Origin: Artocarpus heterophyllus
Lineage: Eukaryota > Streptophyta > Magnoliopsida > Rosales > Moraceae
Length of the DNA: 64,000 nucleotides
Assembly (NCBI GenBank): GCA_025403435.1
Contig: CM046332.1
Span: 2,860,981-2,924,980, forward strand
Direction: 5' to 3'
Made by a program: the position numbers and the translations under genes. A model generated the notes under the pieces. It was not told where the DNA came from, made no database searches, and saw nothing but the letters and a program-made list of their open reading frames with translations. Each line of letters begins with the position of its first letter. Position 1 is the first letter of the stretch. Shown here piece by piece: positions 21,753 through 34,074 of the stretch.

Positions 21753-23966
21753 TGTAACACCCCAAAATTAATTAAGTAAGATTAATGTGTAACATGGTGT
21801 ATTAGTGTGCCTAAATATAATTTAAACTAAATTAATTATCTTGCAATGTTCTCAAATTAATTTCACTGTTAATTATTTTTATTTGCATCTTTATTTGTTA
21901 TTTTGAATTTTGAAACAAAACAAATTGCCAAATTCCAAACAAGTCTCTTTTTGTTGAAAACTTGAACAACTTGAAATTTACTCTGGGAAAACCATGAGCA
22001 ACCCATGGATTTCCCAACCAGCTACTCCCAGCTCCTTTATTTATTTCCTTTTTCCCTCTCTTCTCTCTTCATCTCTCTCAGCTCTCCCTCTCTAATTCTC
22101 ACTTGCTCTCTCTCTCTCTCTTCCCTCCCAAAAATTTTTTATTCAAAATTTACTACAAATTTTCGATTCCTAGTAAGATTGGAGACCTAGAGGCAAGATT
22201 GAATCTCCACAAACTTGATTTCAAGCTCGGATTTAAGGTTAGTTTAACTTTTTTTTTTTCAAACTTCAAACTTTTTCTCCAAACTTTCAATTTCTTTAAA
22301 ATGTTATAATTCAAGTTTTATAAGCTCAGGAAACTTTTAATCTAGGTTAATAGAACACAAACCCTCACTAATCTAAGCTTGATGTGGACAAAATCAAGCT
22401 TAATCAACTTTTTTCTTTTTTCTCCATTTTCATATTTCTTTGAAATTTTCTATGTAAAACTTGTTTAAATTGTTTAAATATGTTCTAGCATGTGTACCTA
22501 TCATTTATGAATGTTTTGTATGCCTGGGAACTGAGAAAATAGGTTGGAAATGAACATTTGGGCTCGGGAAAGCCAAAGCTTGAATCTAATTTTTTTTGAA
22601 TTTTTCCAGTTTGGCAGGCTGATGTCGAGCATCTGTAGGTCAGACTCATGAGTTCGACATACTGGACTCATATGGTTGGAAGGCCAAACCTGTAAAAGTT
22701 TGACAGGTCGGTGTTGTACGACTGGTAGGTCAAACTGTGGAATTCGGTAGGCCAGACCAGGAAGTTTGGTAGGCCAACCGAGCTACATGAAAAATGACAA
22801 TTTTTCACTTGTTTTTACTGTTTTAAACTCAGATTGAGATTTTAACTTTATAGTATGATTTTACGGATATAAATGGCACACTAGGATACCATGAGATAAC
22901 TTAATAGTGTAGAATATCTTAAGCTAGATATTGATGAACTTAGTTTACATTTAAGGTTGTTCATAATTACGTGGATCTAACGTATAGCCGATTCAGACTA
23001 CGCTGCTAAGTGGCGGTGTTGAATATTGAGGTAGGACTTCTACCCCTTTCTTTAGTAGCCAGGTTTTTAAATAGTTTTGGCCTCAAAATGATTTCTTTCA
23101 AAATGTTTTCAATGAATGTATGAAAAAGATTTTTTATCAGTTGTTTTCATAAACTGTTGAATGAGATGGTATTTATAATGAACTGCATAATGAACGCAAA
23201 TGAATACACTTGGTAAAAGGAGATTTTAATAACAATAGAGATGCATAGATGGGTATGATGTCATACTTAGAGATCAGGTCGTATAGAGTACAACCTTAGG
23301 GGTAGGTCCCAAAACCCAACTAGACCCCTACGTTGGTGATAACTATGGTTTGTCTAAGAAAAGATAATATAATCCTTTCTGGACGAACAATGAACCGTTT
23401 TGGACAAGAATGATTCAATTAAATTTATTTATTTAATTCTAATTTACTAAATATTTTGTTGAATGATAAATTTATATTCAATTAAATGTTTTTAAAACCT
23501 GTCCTACTGAGCCTTTTGTACATATTTTTCTTGTTTTAAACTTCCCCCCTTCTAGGTGGAATTCAGCTTAGGACCGATTGGGGGGCTACTGATTGGACTC
23601 ATGAGCAGTAGAAGATTTAGGATAGGTTATTTGTATTGACTAATCAAGGCATGTAATATTTTAATTTTCCACTTCGTAGGTTAGGCTATGGTTGTAATTT
23701 TAATTATTGTCGACACCTTGTGTGTGCATAAGTCGTGGGCCCGGTGGGACCCAACACGTATTCCTCTTTCTCTTTATTATTTTATTTCATTTTGCTTTAT
23801 CTTACCTGTTTTATCATTTTAAATAATTGTTTAAAAAGTTTTAAATTTACCACATTTTTCTTACAATTAACTAACTAATTCCGTAAATTGGTAATTTTTA
23901 ACAAAAACTTGATTTAATTAACTTAACTAATCTGTCACATCACCTCCTGGATTTTGGGGCGTGACA
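21753..23966 (+). repeat. Gypsy 2 3' LTR
   Basis: TGTAACACCCCAAAATTAAT...GGGGCGTGACA, 2214 bp, preceded by a PPT (GGGATGGAGAGC). Contains a CT-rich leader (about 22055-22130), donor-like sites (GT at 22238 and 23031), a diverged GC motif array (22610-22790; GGTAGGCCAGACC, GGTAGGCCAACC and similar) and a degraded TGAGCCTTTTGTACA hairpin site. Confidence 0.9.
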
Positions 23967-25626
23967 CAAATCTGAGTATTCAAATAGGAGCATAAAAGCC
24001 AATTCACTAACCAGAAAAAACATATCCTGAGGCATTCTGCTATTTTCTTCACATTTCATAAAGTGCTACTATAATTTACTATGATTACTCCAAGAATTGA
24101 CATTTTGTATAATTTCTCTTTATTTTAATATTAATTTTGTAATTGTTACTCATGTACCAATTTTTTTAAAAATGCTAGCTTAGAATTTAATTTCATAATA
24201 ATTTAATGACCCCCATAAAAAACGATTGAATAAATATAATATGCATTAATCTTTAAAAAAAACCCAAACTCCGTCACTAGTCTTAATCTTGTTGAGATAT
24301 CTCTCCAAATAAATAAGTTCGAGAATATATACACTCCAAACAAACAGTGGAGCATATGGTTTGGAATTCGATCATCTGAAAATTTCCAAAACATGATAAT
24401 TATGGCAAAATCTTGAAATTGAGAGTCAACGTAGCTTCTTCTTATATTATTCGTTTTTTATGCTTGGAATTCTTATCCAATTAACGGATATTCTTTTGTC
24501 TTCCTAAGAATAGCTTTTTTTTTTTGGGTGGGGTGGTGGTGGTGCGGGTGGAATTGACAGCCTGAGAAATTACAATTATTTTTATAACCAATATTCCTTA
24601 GTGGTCTTGGCTAAGTAAGACTCATATTTCTTCCACATGAACAGCTGGCTCTGGTTCCAAATCGTCTATATAAACTGAGAAAAAAAATGTGACTTCACGA
24701 ATTGCAAGAGATTGTAATGTGAAAGAAGAGGTCAAAACATGGAAATATATTCTAGCAATTGAATTCAATTTACTTGCTTGGAGTACTTCCTTATTGATAT
24801 TGTATATATTTATGTATCATCCATTCCATGTTGATTCTTAAAATTGATTGCCGATCAGTGGAGCACTTGCGATTTAATAATATTAAAGAAAAGTAATCGG
24901 ACTGTCCTAAACAGAATGCCATTGTATCAAAAGTCCAATAACCCGTTTGAAAAATGCCGTTAATAAAACTACATTTTATTGTTTTAACCAAAATTGTTAC
25001 AGTATATTCTCTCATAAGATTTGAGTGAAAAGTTGGTTAGATCTACAAAATATAATTACAAAATTAAGTATGATGAGGTATCATGTCTACCATGTTTATG
25101 GCCACCTTGATGTAAACTATATGATATGTAATTATTTTTTTAGAGGGAACAAATTTAAATGGTTTTTTTTTTTGCGCAATAAAGAGTTATTTCTCCCAAT
25201 TGAAATGAATATTAATTACAAATGTAGATATAATAGAAATATCAATATAAAAAAATCCATTACGATTAAGAAAACAGTTACACGATGCATATTGACTAAA
25301 GAACATGAAGGAATTTATCGTGTATTATTTTTCAATCGTATTCACAAAACTTTACAAAAGAGATAAAATGTGATTTTCTGTTTTCTTTATAGGTATTAGA
25401 TATTAGGAATTTATTTTAAGAATAATGCGAAAAGATAACAATTTGTGACTTGCTACTTCTATTAGTCGTGATACTTAACACCAATAGTGTCTCACACCAG
25501 TAGCACCATTAAGCATTTTTTAAAATCTTAATAGTTGATATCAGAATGATAAATTAGTATTAAGTTTGGTCTTTGATTTAGCTACTTTGGTATATAAAGT
25601 TATATTAAAAATTGTTTGTCATGAAA
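23967..25626. other. AT-rich region, no gene supported
   Basis: A 113-codon plus frame (25025-25366) is lysine/isoleucine/asparagine-rich and resembles no family I know. A good TATA-like CTATATAAA at about 24667 has no convincing gene downstream. A G/GT-rich patch lies at 24524-24550. Confidence 0.4.
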
Positions 25627-27163
25627 TGTAGTGCCCATAAATTTTGTGTAATTAATCGTGCTAATTTGATTTATTTAATATGCCAAAGGTGATTAAGTTG
25701 TTAATCTTAGTCATTTAAAGCTGTGTTACATATTTCAACCTTGGTCATTTTTAATTCTGATTTTTGGTCTTTAAATGTCAAATAACATTCTAGTCCATGC
25801 CATTTTCCTTTAAATACAAAACTGCCATTGTGCTCTCTTTAAAAACCTCTTTTCATGTTAAAACTAACTTAAAATAGAGCAGATTTCATTCTCTCTTTTT
25901 TTTTCTTTCATTTCTTCCTCTCTCTCTTTCTCTCTTCAAACAAATGGAAGATTGATTTCTAGCTCCATCTGAGAAGAAATTAAGGTAGGATTTCAAACAA
26001 AAGCTAATTGTGTTGTGTTCTCTTTTGAAAACTTAATTTCTGCTTATTTCCTTTTCTTATTTTCATATTAAAACCTAGGATTGTGAAAATATGGTGTGTT
26101 TATTTGTGGTTTTGGAGTCTTAAACCTAGATATTGCCATGCATGTTAGATTATTTCGTGATCAAAGTTGTAAAAGTCAGATTACGCGTGTTCTTGGTTTA
26201 GTTTTGTAGAAGTTCAGATTTAAACATTAACATTATGTTTTTGGACATGTAATGTAGGAAAAAATATTTACCTATGTTTTATGTTGATAAACATGGCAAT
26301 TAAAAGTGTTTTTGTGCACTGAAAGTGATTTGGTATGGAAAAAAACAGAATTGGAACAAGACTGGTTGTGATAAGGAAAAGCTGGGCCCCACCCAGCATG
26401 GCAAGGAGGGTGGTTCACCTCTCTTTTGGAGGCTAGTCAACAGGGGTGGCTGGCAATAGTGGTTGCCATCATCCTCCGAGACCCTTGGGTCTCCCATCTC
26501 ATGTCAGTTTGGTTTTTCACCATGTTGTGACTTATTTCTTGACGTCTTGTGACCTAAAATATTTCCAAAAATTTTGTTTTTGTCTTTAGAAATCTTGAGA
26601 AGTTAATGTTTGCATTTTATTGTCATTTTGCATAAAGAGACATACTGATCGTTAAATTAACTTGATAATATTTAATTAAACGCTATTTTTAACTTTAAAT
26701 GCGTAAGGTTTTATTGAATTGGAGCTTATGTTAAATTTTTGTTTGGAGCTAACGGTATTGGAATTTCTAATACCAAGGTAAGATACTTTCTATCCTTTTA
26801 TTGGTAACCTACTATATAAATGGTTTTAGCCAAGTTTTCTCTTAAATGAATTTTATGAATAGTTTTTGTTTTATTTTCAAGTTATTTGAAAATATGATAT
26901 TCTGAGTTATTTGATTTTTAAGTAATTTCATGTGTTTTTAAAGAGTTATGTTTTTAATATTTTCAATGCTTTTGAAAATATGATTTTGAAAATGAGTGCA
27001 AAATAAAATCAAACTTTGGACTGAGATTGCTCCAAGGTACTTTGATCTTGGGCTGAGATTGCCCCAAGTTCTATTATGTTTTTAGATAGTTTTCAAACAC
27101 TCTCCAATATGAGATTTATCTGATGATTGAGTTTTATTTTTGGATCCTTTAGAGTTTGGGTTC
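25627..27163 (+). repeat. Left part of a diverged LTR-like sequence that hosts gypsy 3
   Basis: Begins TGTAGTGCCCATAAATTTTG, compatible with a decayed TGTAACGCCC start. It follows the same plan as the gypsy LTRs: CT-rich leader (25890-25940), AAG/GTAGGA donor-like site (GT at 25985), GC-rich palindromes (26381-26493), a GGAGCTAACGGTA block, and a second donor-like AAG/GTAAGA (GT at 26778). Continues at 37894 after the gypsy 3 insertion. No matching terminal duplication was found, so the outer limits are tentative. Confidence 0.4.
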
Positions 27164-29353
27164 TGTCACGCCCCGAAATACGGAAGGTGACGTGACAGGT
27201 TATTTAAATTAATTAATAAGAATTTAGCAAGAACATGAGTTTAAGCCTTTAAATTAATTATGAAAATATGGATAATTTTTAAGGCCCATTTTGGAACAAG
27301 CATTTATAATAATTAAACAGATAAGACTATCAAAGTAAATGTTAAGAAAGTGCAAAGAAATAAAAGAAACGAGAATGAGTCCCACTAACCCACGTCTTGT
27401 GCACACACATAGTACTGACAATATTATAATACAACCACAGTCCAAGTAAAGAGAAAGTTAAAATGTTACATGCCTTGATATTATAGTTTAAATAACCTAC
27501 TAGGTCCTTCTACTGCTCCTGAGTCCTGTCTGTGGAATCCTCTCTGAACCTAAGCTGAAATCCACCTAGAGGGGGGGAAGTTTGAAAACAAATAAAATGT
27601 GAGCGAAAGGCTAAATAGGACTATATTTTAAAAAACATTAAATTTTAAAAGAAAATATCATTATTCAAGAAATGACTTAAGAAAAAAAACTTGAATAAAT
27701 AAGATTAAACAAATCAATCTTACCCAAAACAGTTTATTGGTTGACCAGAAAGAGCATCATTTTCTTTCCTTGGGCAAACTATATGTATAACATCACTGTA
27801 GTGGCCTAGCTGGGTTTCGAGACCTACCCCAAGGTCGCACGCTACACGACCCGATCTCTGATATGGCATCATACCCTTATATTCATTTCTATTATTATTT
27901 AAACCCAAATACCAGGTGTTTTCATCTACATTTATTATAGGGTACATTATGAAGTTCACTTCAATCCACGGTTCATAAAAAAATAACCGATAAAATTCCT
28001 TTTCAATTAACCATTGAAAACATTTTGATAAAAACCCTTTTTAAGGCCAAAATCATTTGAAACTGGGTTACTAAAGAAAGGGTAGAAGTCCTACCCCAAT
28101 ACTCGTGCCAGTGTCCGACACCGTAATTCCGGTCTGCTATACGTTAGGTCCGCTGAACAACAAACGACCTTAAATAGAAACTAGGTCTATCAGTAGCTAG
28201 TTTAAGGTATTCTATATTGCTAAACTATTTTATGGTGTCCTAGTGTGCCATTTGTATTTATAAAGTCATTTTATAAAGTTAGAATTTCAATCGGGATCAA
28301 AACAGTGAAAACAGATGAAAAATTACAAAATTTCTCCTTGTTCGGTCGGCCTGACGATCACCCAAGTTTAGCAAGCCGAACTGTTGCCGAAAGACCAGGT
28401 CCGGTCGGTCAAACTTTTCTAGGTTTGGCCTGTCGGACGGATAAATCCAACCTACCGAATCCTTGAATCTGGCCTGTCAAACACAAAGTTCAGCCTGCTG
28501 TTTTGGAAAAATTCCAGAATTTTCCAAGCACGGATCCTCAGCCTCTCGAGCCCAAATCTCCATTTCAACCTATTTTTCTCAGTTCTCAGGCATGGAAATC
28601 AAGCACAAATGATAGAAAAACATAATTGGACACTTTTAAACTCATTTAAACAAGTTTTGCACACAAAATCCAAGAAAATCCGAAAATGGTTAAAAATGGA
28701 GAAAAATGAAAAATCTTTATTCGAATTTGTTTTTCTTCAAACAAAGCTTAGATTCTAGTTATTCTAAGTTTCCCTAACTTAGATCAAGGTTTTCTAAGTT
28801 CAAATAAGCTTAAATTTCAAAATGCAAGAAAAATTAAAAAATTAAAAAAGTTTTGAAATTCGAAAACTAACATTCAATCGAAGCTTTAAATAGCATTTTC
28901 GGTTGACGAATCATGTTCCCCAGCCTCCAATCCACTAGACTGGAGCTTGGGGCTCGATTGAATCTCAAAATTTTGAGAGAAAAATGAGAGAGAAGGAAGA
29001 GGCAAAGTGAGAGAGAAAGATGCACGATATAGAGAGAGTGAATGAGAGGAAGAGAAAGAGAGTGAGAGGTATAAATAGAGAGAAAGAGTAGACAGTTTTA
29101 CTATGCAGAAACTGTGTGCCATCCACGGTTTTGTAAAACAAGATATTTTGGCATTTGACAAATTGTTGTGTTCCAAATCTTCAAAATGACAATTAAAATA
29201 ATTAGAAACAACTAGAAATTATTAAAATAATAAAAGCAACCTTAAATTCAAAAATTTCACCAAATGATCAAATTAAGTTTAAAATAGTCATTATGGCACA
29301 CTAATTCACCATTTTACATTCTAATATCACTTAATGAATTTTGGGGCGTTATA
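27164..29353 (-). repeat. Gypsy 3 3' LTR
   Basis: On the minus strand it starts TATAACGCCCCAAAATTCAT (the canonical TG has become TA) and ends with TGACA at 27164; 2190 bp. Contains the CT-rich leader, a mutated first donor-like site, the GC motif array (28340-28510) and the hairpin TAGCCTTTCGCTCA (27600-27613). Confidence 0.92.
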
Positions 29354-29367
29354 ACTCTCCACCCCTA
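29354..29367 (-). promoter_or_regulatory. Polypurine tract of gypsy 3
   Basis: Minus strand AGGGGTGGAGAGTT, directly next to the LTR start, matching the PPT of gypsy 1. Confidence 0.85.
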
Positions 29368-29401
29368 AAAGAAATTTTGCCCTCAAAATTTACATATTAA
29401 T

Positions 29402-30711
29402 TCAGAAACAAAATAGATGCGGATACAACTCTTGCATGCTCGACTCTAATTCCCACGTGGTTTCATCAACCCCGTGATGCTGCCACACAACTTTTACTAA
29501 CAGTATTTCATGACGACGCAAGCTGATCATTTTCCAATCGATAATCTGAATCGGCACTTCCTCATACGTCGTGTCTTCCCAAACCTACACATTGTGAAAT
29601 GAAACTATCTTACTTTGCTCAGGCGGACATTTCCTAAGCATAAACACGTGGAACACATCTTGAACATGAGATAGTTCAGGGGGAAGGTTGAGTCGATAAG
29701 CGACCACACCAACACGCTAAGTTATCTCAAATGGTCCAACATATCTTGGTCCAAGCTTACCACTTATTTTGAACCACATAATTCCTTTACAAGGTGATAC
29801 CTTCAAGAGAACAAAATCTCCTACTGCAAACTCCAAGGGTCGATGTCTTCTATCCGCATAACTTTTCTGTCGGCTCTGAGCTACCTTCAATCGATTTTGA
29901 ATTACAGCGACTTTCTCGTTGCTATCATAAATCTTGTCTGGCCCAAGAATACCCTATCTTCTAGTTCTGCCCAACATACTGGTGATCGACATAGTCATCC
30001 ATACAGCGCCTCAAACGGTGCCATGCCAATGCTTGCTTGATAGCTGTTGTTGTATGCGAACTCTGCCAGATGCAAATATTTCTTCCAGTTTTTGTTGAAA
30101 TCTAACGCACAAGCACGCAATATATCCTCAAGAATCTGAATAACTCGCTCAGATTGCCTATCTGTCTAAGGATGAAATGTCGTACTAAAATTTAAATCTG
30201 TACCTAAAGCCTCCTGAAAGCTTCTCTAGTACTTAGCATTAAACCTGGTGTCTCTATCATATGTGATGGACAAGAGAACTCCGTACAATCGCCCTATATT
30301 TTGTAGGTATAACTCCCCGAGAACTCTCCTCAAACTTGTCGACCTGAACAAGATGAAATACGTCGATTTTGTTAACCTATCAACTATGACCCAAATTACA
30401 TTGTGCCTTTTCTCTGTCCTCGGCAAACCTATAAGGAAAACCATCTTCACATGCTCCTATTTCCACCGTGAAATAGGAAGCTTCCCGACTAGCTTCTAAT
30501 GCTTGGCTCTCACCTAAAGACATCTCGTACACATGGCTATGTATTCTTGGACGTCTTTCTTCATACCTCTCCACCAATTTTGCCTCTTCAAATCACGATA
30601 CATCTTTGTGGTCCCTAGATGAATGGCGAACTGAGACTTGTGGGCTTCGTCCATAACAGCTTTCGTCACCTCTGCGATTGTTGGAACTGCTAGGCGCTCT
30701 TGGAAGTACAA
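29402..30711 (-). pseudogene. Integrase of gypsy 3
   Basis: The finger part reads [20 protein letters not shown], then DVQEYIAMCTRCL, so the CxxC pair is kept here. The core starts MVFLIGLPRT, where valine stands in place of the first catalytic aspartate. The second site, TYDRDTRFN, is kept. The distal part carries [20 protein letters not shown] sequence and the GPF module in broken frames, and ends VVWQHHGVDETTWELES with PHLF at 29402. Stops and frameshifts divide it into at least three pieces. Inactive. Confidence 0.88.
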
Positions 30712-30833
30712 CGATCCATCCGCATGAATCTTCCATTCTTCAAATTGCTCTCCGTCCTGAATCCACGTCCAGATTCCCCGTAGATGTTGGTCCTGCCACT
30801 GATTCTATTTCACCATCTGAACAAGAGCTGGGG

Positions 30834-31591
30834 TCATCTCCATATGGTACACCGAAGCTTGATCATAGTCTTCATAATACCATAGCCCATACTCACTCGC
30901 TGTCGCATCTCTTTTCCAGTCTTCAAGAGCCATATAAGCGAGAACCCTAAAGACTTCCTGCTAAGTGCATCCGCGACTACATTAGCTTTCCCAAGATGGT
31001 ACTGCAGCGCGAAATCATAATCCTCCATGTACTCCATCCATCTCCGTTGCCTCAAGTTGAGATCCCTCTAAGTGAACAGATACCTCAAGCTCTTATGATC
31101 AGAGAAAACCTAAAATGTTGCCCCATACAAATAAGACCTCCAGATCTTTAGCACGTGAATCACCATTGCGAGCTCCAAATCATGAGTAAGATAATTCTGC
31201 TTGTATGGTCGCAGCTGTCTCGATCCATATGCCACGACGCGTCCATGTTGCATCAATACACATCCAAGTCCACGCCTTGAAGCATCTATGTAAACCTCGT
31301 AAGCTCATCACTACTGGGAATAACTAATACTGGAGCTGAAGTTAACCGATTCTTCAATTCCTGAAAAGCGAGCTCACATTCTTCATCCAATTCAAACCTG
31401 ACGTTTTTCCTGATCAATCTTGTCAATGGCATTGCGACCTTCGAGAAATCCTTTACAAATTTTATATAGTACCCTGCAAGACCCAAGAAACTACAGATTT
31501 CTGCTACATTGCTCAGTCGTTCCCATTCCACAATAGCTTCCACCTTGGACGGATCTACTAAAATACCATGCTCAGAGATGACATGACCCAA
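30834..31591 (-). pseudogene. RNase H and RT connection of gypsy 3
   Basis: The connection reads [40 protein letters not shown] and [20 protein letters not shown]. RNase H follows with [30 protein letters not shown] and [10 protein letters not shown]. Two stops interrupt the middle and one frameshift (SSDELTRFT) interrupts the start. The catalytic acidic residues can still be recognised. Confidence 0.88.
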
Positions 31592-32270
31592 AAACTTAAC
31601 TTTTATTAACCAAAACTTGCACTTTTCTTTCTTGGCATACTATTGGTGCTCCCGTAGAGTCTGAAACACAATCCTGAGATGCTGTCCATGCTCCTCCCAA
31701 GTCTTAGAATACACTAGAATATCATCGATGAACACGATCACGAATTGATCTAGATAAGGCCTGAATATCCTATTCATTAAATCCATGAAAGCTACCGGAG
31801 CGTTCGTCAACCTAAATGGCATCACCAGAAACTCAAAATGTCCATACGGGGTCCTGAAAGCTGTCTTGGGAATGTGTTCCTCCTTTATCTTGAGCTAATG
31901 GTACCCTGAGTGCAAATCTATCTTTGAGAAATACCGTAAACCTCTCAACTGATCAAACAATTCGTTGATCCTAGCAGAGGATACTTATTCTTCACGGTGA
32001 CTCGATTTAGCTGTCGATAATCTATACATAACCTAAGAGTCCCATCATGTTTCTTAGCGAACAAAATTGGTGCTCCCCACGGCAATGTACTATTCTGAAT
32101 ATATCCCTTATCAACAAGCTCTTGAAGTTGCTTTCTCAATTCTTTCATTTTTACCAGTGCCATTCGATAAGGTGGTACTAAAATCAATGTTGTTCTTGGA
32201 AGTAACTTAATACCAAATTCAATCTCTTGATGCGGTGGTAATCCTGGCAACTCATCGGGGAAGATATCTT
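31592..32270 (-). pseudogene. Reverse transcriptase of gypsy 3
   Basis: The N-terminal half continues in frame from the protease: [40 protein letters not shown] frameshift near 31975 follows. The catalytic half is in the 61-codon stretch 31640-31825, with [13 protein letters not shown] and [11 protein letters not shown] (aspartates near 31721-31726). SFGL of the sister copy reads PFRL here. Not translatable as one protein. Confidence 0.9.
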
Positions 32271-32916
32271 CATACTCATCAACCACTAGTATTGATGCAT
32301 TTCTTCTCGAGGCATAGGGCTCTATTTCTAGATTCCTGAAGAAGGCATAGCAAGCTAGGTTCTTCCGCCCTCTAAGACATGTTTTCACGAGACGCTTACT
32401 CATTAACCGATCACTACCACCCTCGTAAGTGATCATCGTCTCTCTATCAGACACTAGGGTCACTTTTCTAAGCTGGCAGTCTATAACTGCGTTATACCTG
32501 GACAACCAGTCCATCCCTAGGATTACATCATATGATCTCATGGAGAGTACAATCAAATCACTTTTCAAAATATCATCCCCGATCTTTATTTTACAAGCTT
32601 TACATACACAATTTACACACATCTGCCCCAAGGATGAGGCTATCACTAGGGGTTCATTAAACTCTTCTATCTCTAATCCCAAGGCATGTACAAAAGAACT
32701 CAAAACGAGAGAATGAGTGGCATTTGTATCAAATAAAACATGGGCTAAGGATTGAGAAACTAGGATCATACCATCGACAACCGCATTGTTGGTTTGGACA
32801 TCTGAACTTTCCATCACCATCGTATGAACCTGAACTAGAGCTTTTTCTTTTCCTCTACCAGCATTCATAGGTCTTAGATTAGTCAGCCGATACTGCTGTG
32901 ATGGAGGTGACTGCAC
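32271..32916 (-). pseudogene. Aspartic protease of gypsy 3
   Basis: Part of a 323-codon open frame that runs into reverse transcriptase. The active site reads [15 protein letters not shown] (DTN at about 32722-32730), where the sister element at 12053 has DTG. The third residue of this triad is nearly invariant in the retropepsin family, so the enzyme should be inactive although the frame is open. [17 protein letters not shown] downstream is well preserved. Confidence 0.88.
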
Positions 32917-32999
32917 GCTAGCTCTACTTGGTGCTCGGTATTGAGGGATGTTGCACTGGAAGTTCTGCGGCTACTGTCTTTGTGCTGATTATGGCTATT

Positions 33000-33972
33000 G
33001 TTAAGGAGAGAACTGAGGAAACCGCAACTGCAGAAATTGCAAAGGCAGAGGTAGAGGCTGAGGTTGACGACTGGCTCCTTCTCTGGTCTGAGATCCTAGA
33101 TGAGCACTCCTGATTGGGCAATTCCTCTTGATGTGTCCTGGCTACTGGCAATAATGACGATGAAAACTGTAGGGGTTGGCATGCTCGTTGCTTGATGAAC
33201 TGATTGGGCAATTCCTATTCACGCCACCCTGTTTGTTCTTTCCTGGAGTTGGATGGCTACTGGTACTCCTCCTACCGCTTTTCTAGGGTCCTCCTGACGT
33301 CTTGGTTCGATCCTCACAATATTGCGTATAATCATTTTCCACTGATATTGCTAACGACACAAGCTCTTTAAAATTCCTAAGTCGTAGGGCAACTACCTTA
33401 TGTCTAATAGGAGCCTTGAGCCTTTCCTGAAACTTAATGCATTTCTCGCGTTCCGATGTCACTATAGTTGGAGCAAACCTAGTTAGCTCATTAAACCTTG
33501 CCTCATACTCCTAAATTGACAAGTCACCCTGCTGCAACCTATAGAATTCAGCCACCTTCTGGTTTCTATACCCTTGCTGAAAATATCGATCGTAGAATAG
33601 CTCCTCGAACCTATCCCAACTAATGTTACCATTGCATTCCAAGCGTTTAGCCTGCTTCGACCAGGTGTTGGTGCCACCTTCAAATTTATATGTTGCAAAC
33701 TCCACACGATATTCAACTGGCACACCAAGAATATCCAAATGCTTCACGATCGAATCCAGCCAATATTTTGCCACCTGTAGGTCCCCATTTCCATCAAAAG
33801 TCAAAATAGTCGTACGTTGGAATTCCTTAAAATACGTATACCAACGACTAACATCAGAATCCTCCGGCCTTGCCCTAGTTGCCATATGCTAAAATGCAGC
33901 AAACATTGCTCTTATCATGCCCTCATCATTTCCAAACTCGGCATCAGCTGTCGAACATCGTCTAGGTGCCAT
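33000..33972 (-). pseudogene. gag of gypsy 3
   Basis: Starts MAPRRCSTADAEFGNDEG at 33972 on the minus strand. A stop follows after about 27 codons, and then a 124-codon capsid stretch (33511-33885) with FDGNGDLQVAKYWLDSI and ISWDRFEELFYDRYFQQGYR. Later parts are out of frame. The zinc-knuckle area near 33140-33180 reads PGHIKRNCP in one frame, but its first cysteines are lost and a stop interrupts it. Confidence 0.85.
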
Positions 33973-34062
33973 TCTCTCACCTCTAAAAACAAAATTTAGA
34001 CTGTCAATGGTACTTCATTGTCGTTCATATGTGTGCACAATTTCCAAGGTTCACAATCTTAA

Positions 34063-34074
34063 GCTCTGATACCA
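34063..34074 (-). promoter_or_regulatory. Primer-binding site of gypsy 3
   Basis: Minus strand TGGTATCAGAGC, three bases from the 5' LTR end at 34078, matching initiator tRNA-Met. Confidence 0.93.

Larger units (their letters stand above)
21257..23966 (+). mobile_element. Ty3/gypsy element 2, 5'-truncated (integrase tail plus 3' LTR)
   Basis: Homology to gypsy 1 begins at about 21257, inside the integrase C-terminus, and continues through a PPT to a complete LTR. There is no 5' LTR, PBS or gag. Sequence has diverged clearly from gypsy 1, so it is a separate, older subfamily member. No target-site duplication can be expected given the truncation. Confidence 0.88.

Noticed and set aside
24663..24720. 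TATA-like CTATATAAA followed by a possible transcript start
   Set aside because: No coding sequence or splice structure follows; TATA words are expected by chance in this composition.
25025..25366. 113-codon frame as a gene
   Set aside because: Lys/Ile/Asn-rich, as expected from AT-rich DNA; no domain, no convincing promoter or homologue in the window.
32429..32716. Plus-strand frame of 95 codons
   Set aside because: Antisense shadow of the gypsy 3 protease; a similar shadow exists opposite the gypsy 1 protease (12067-12354).
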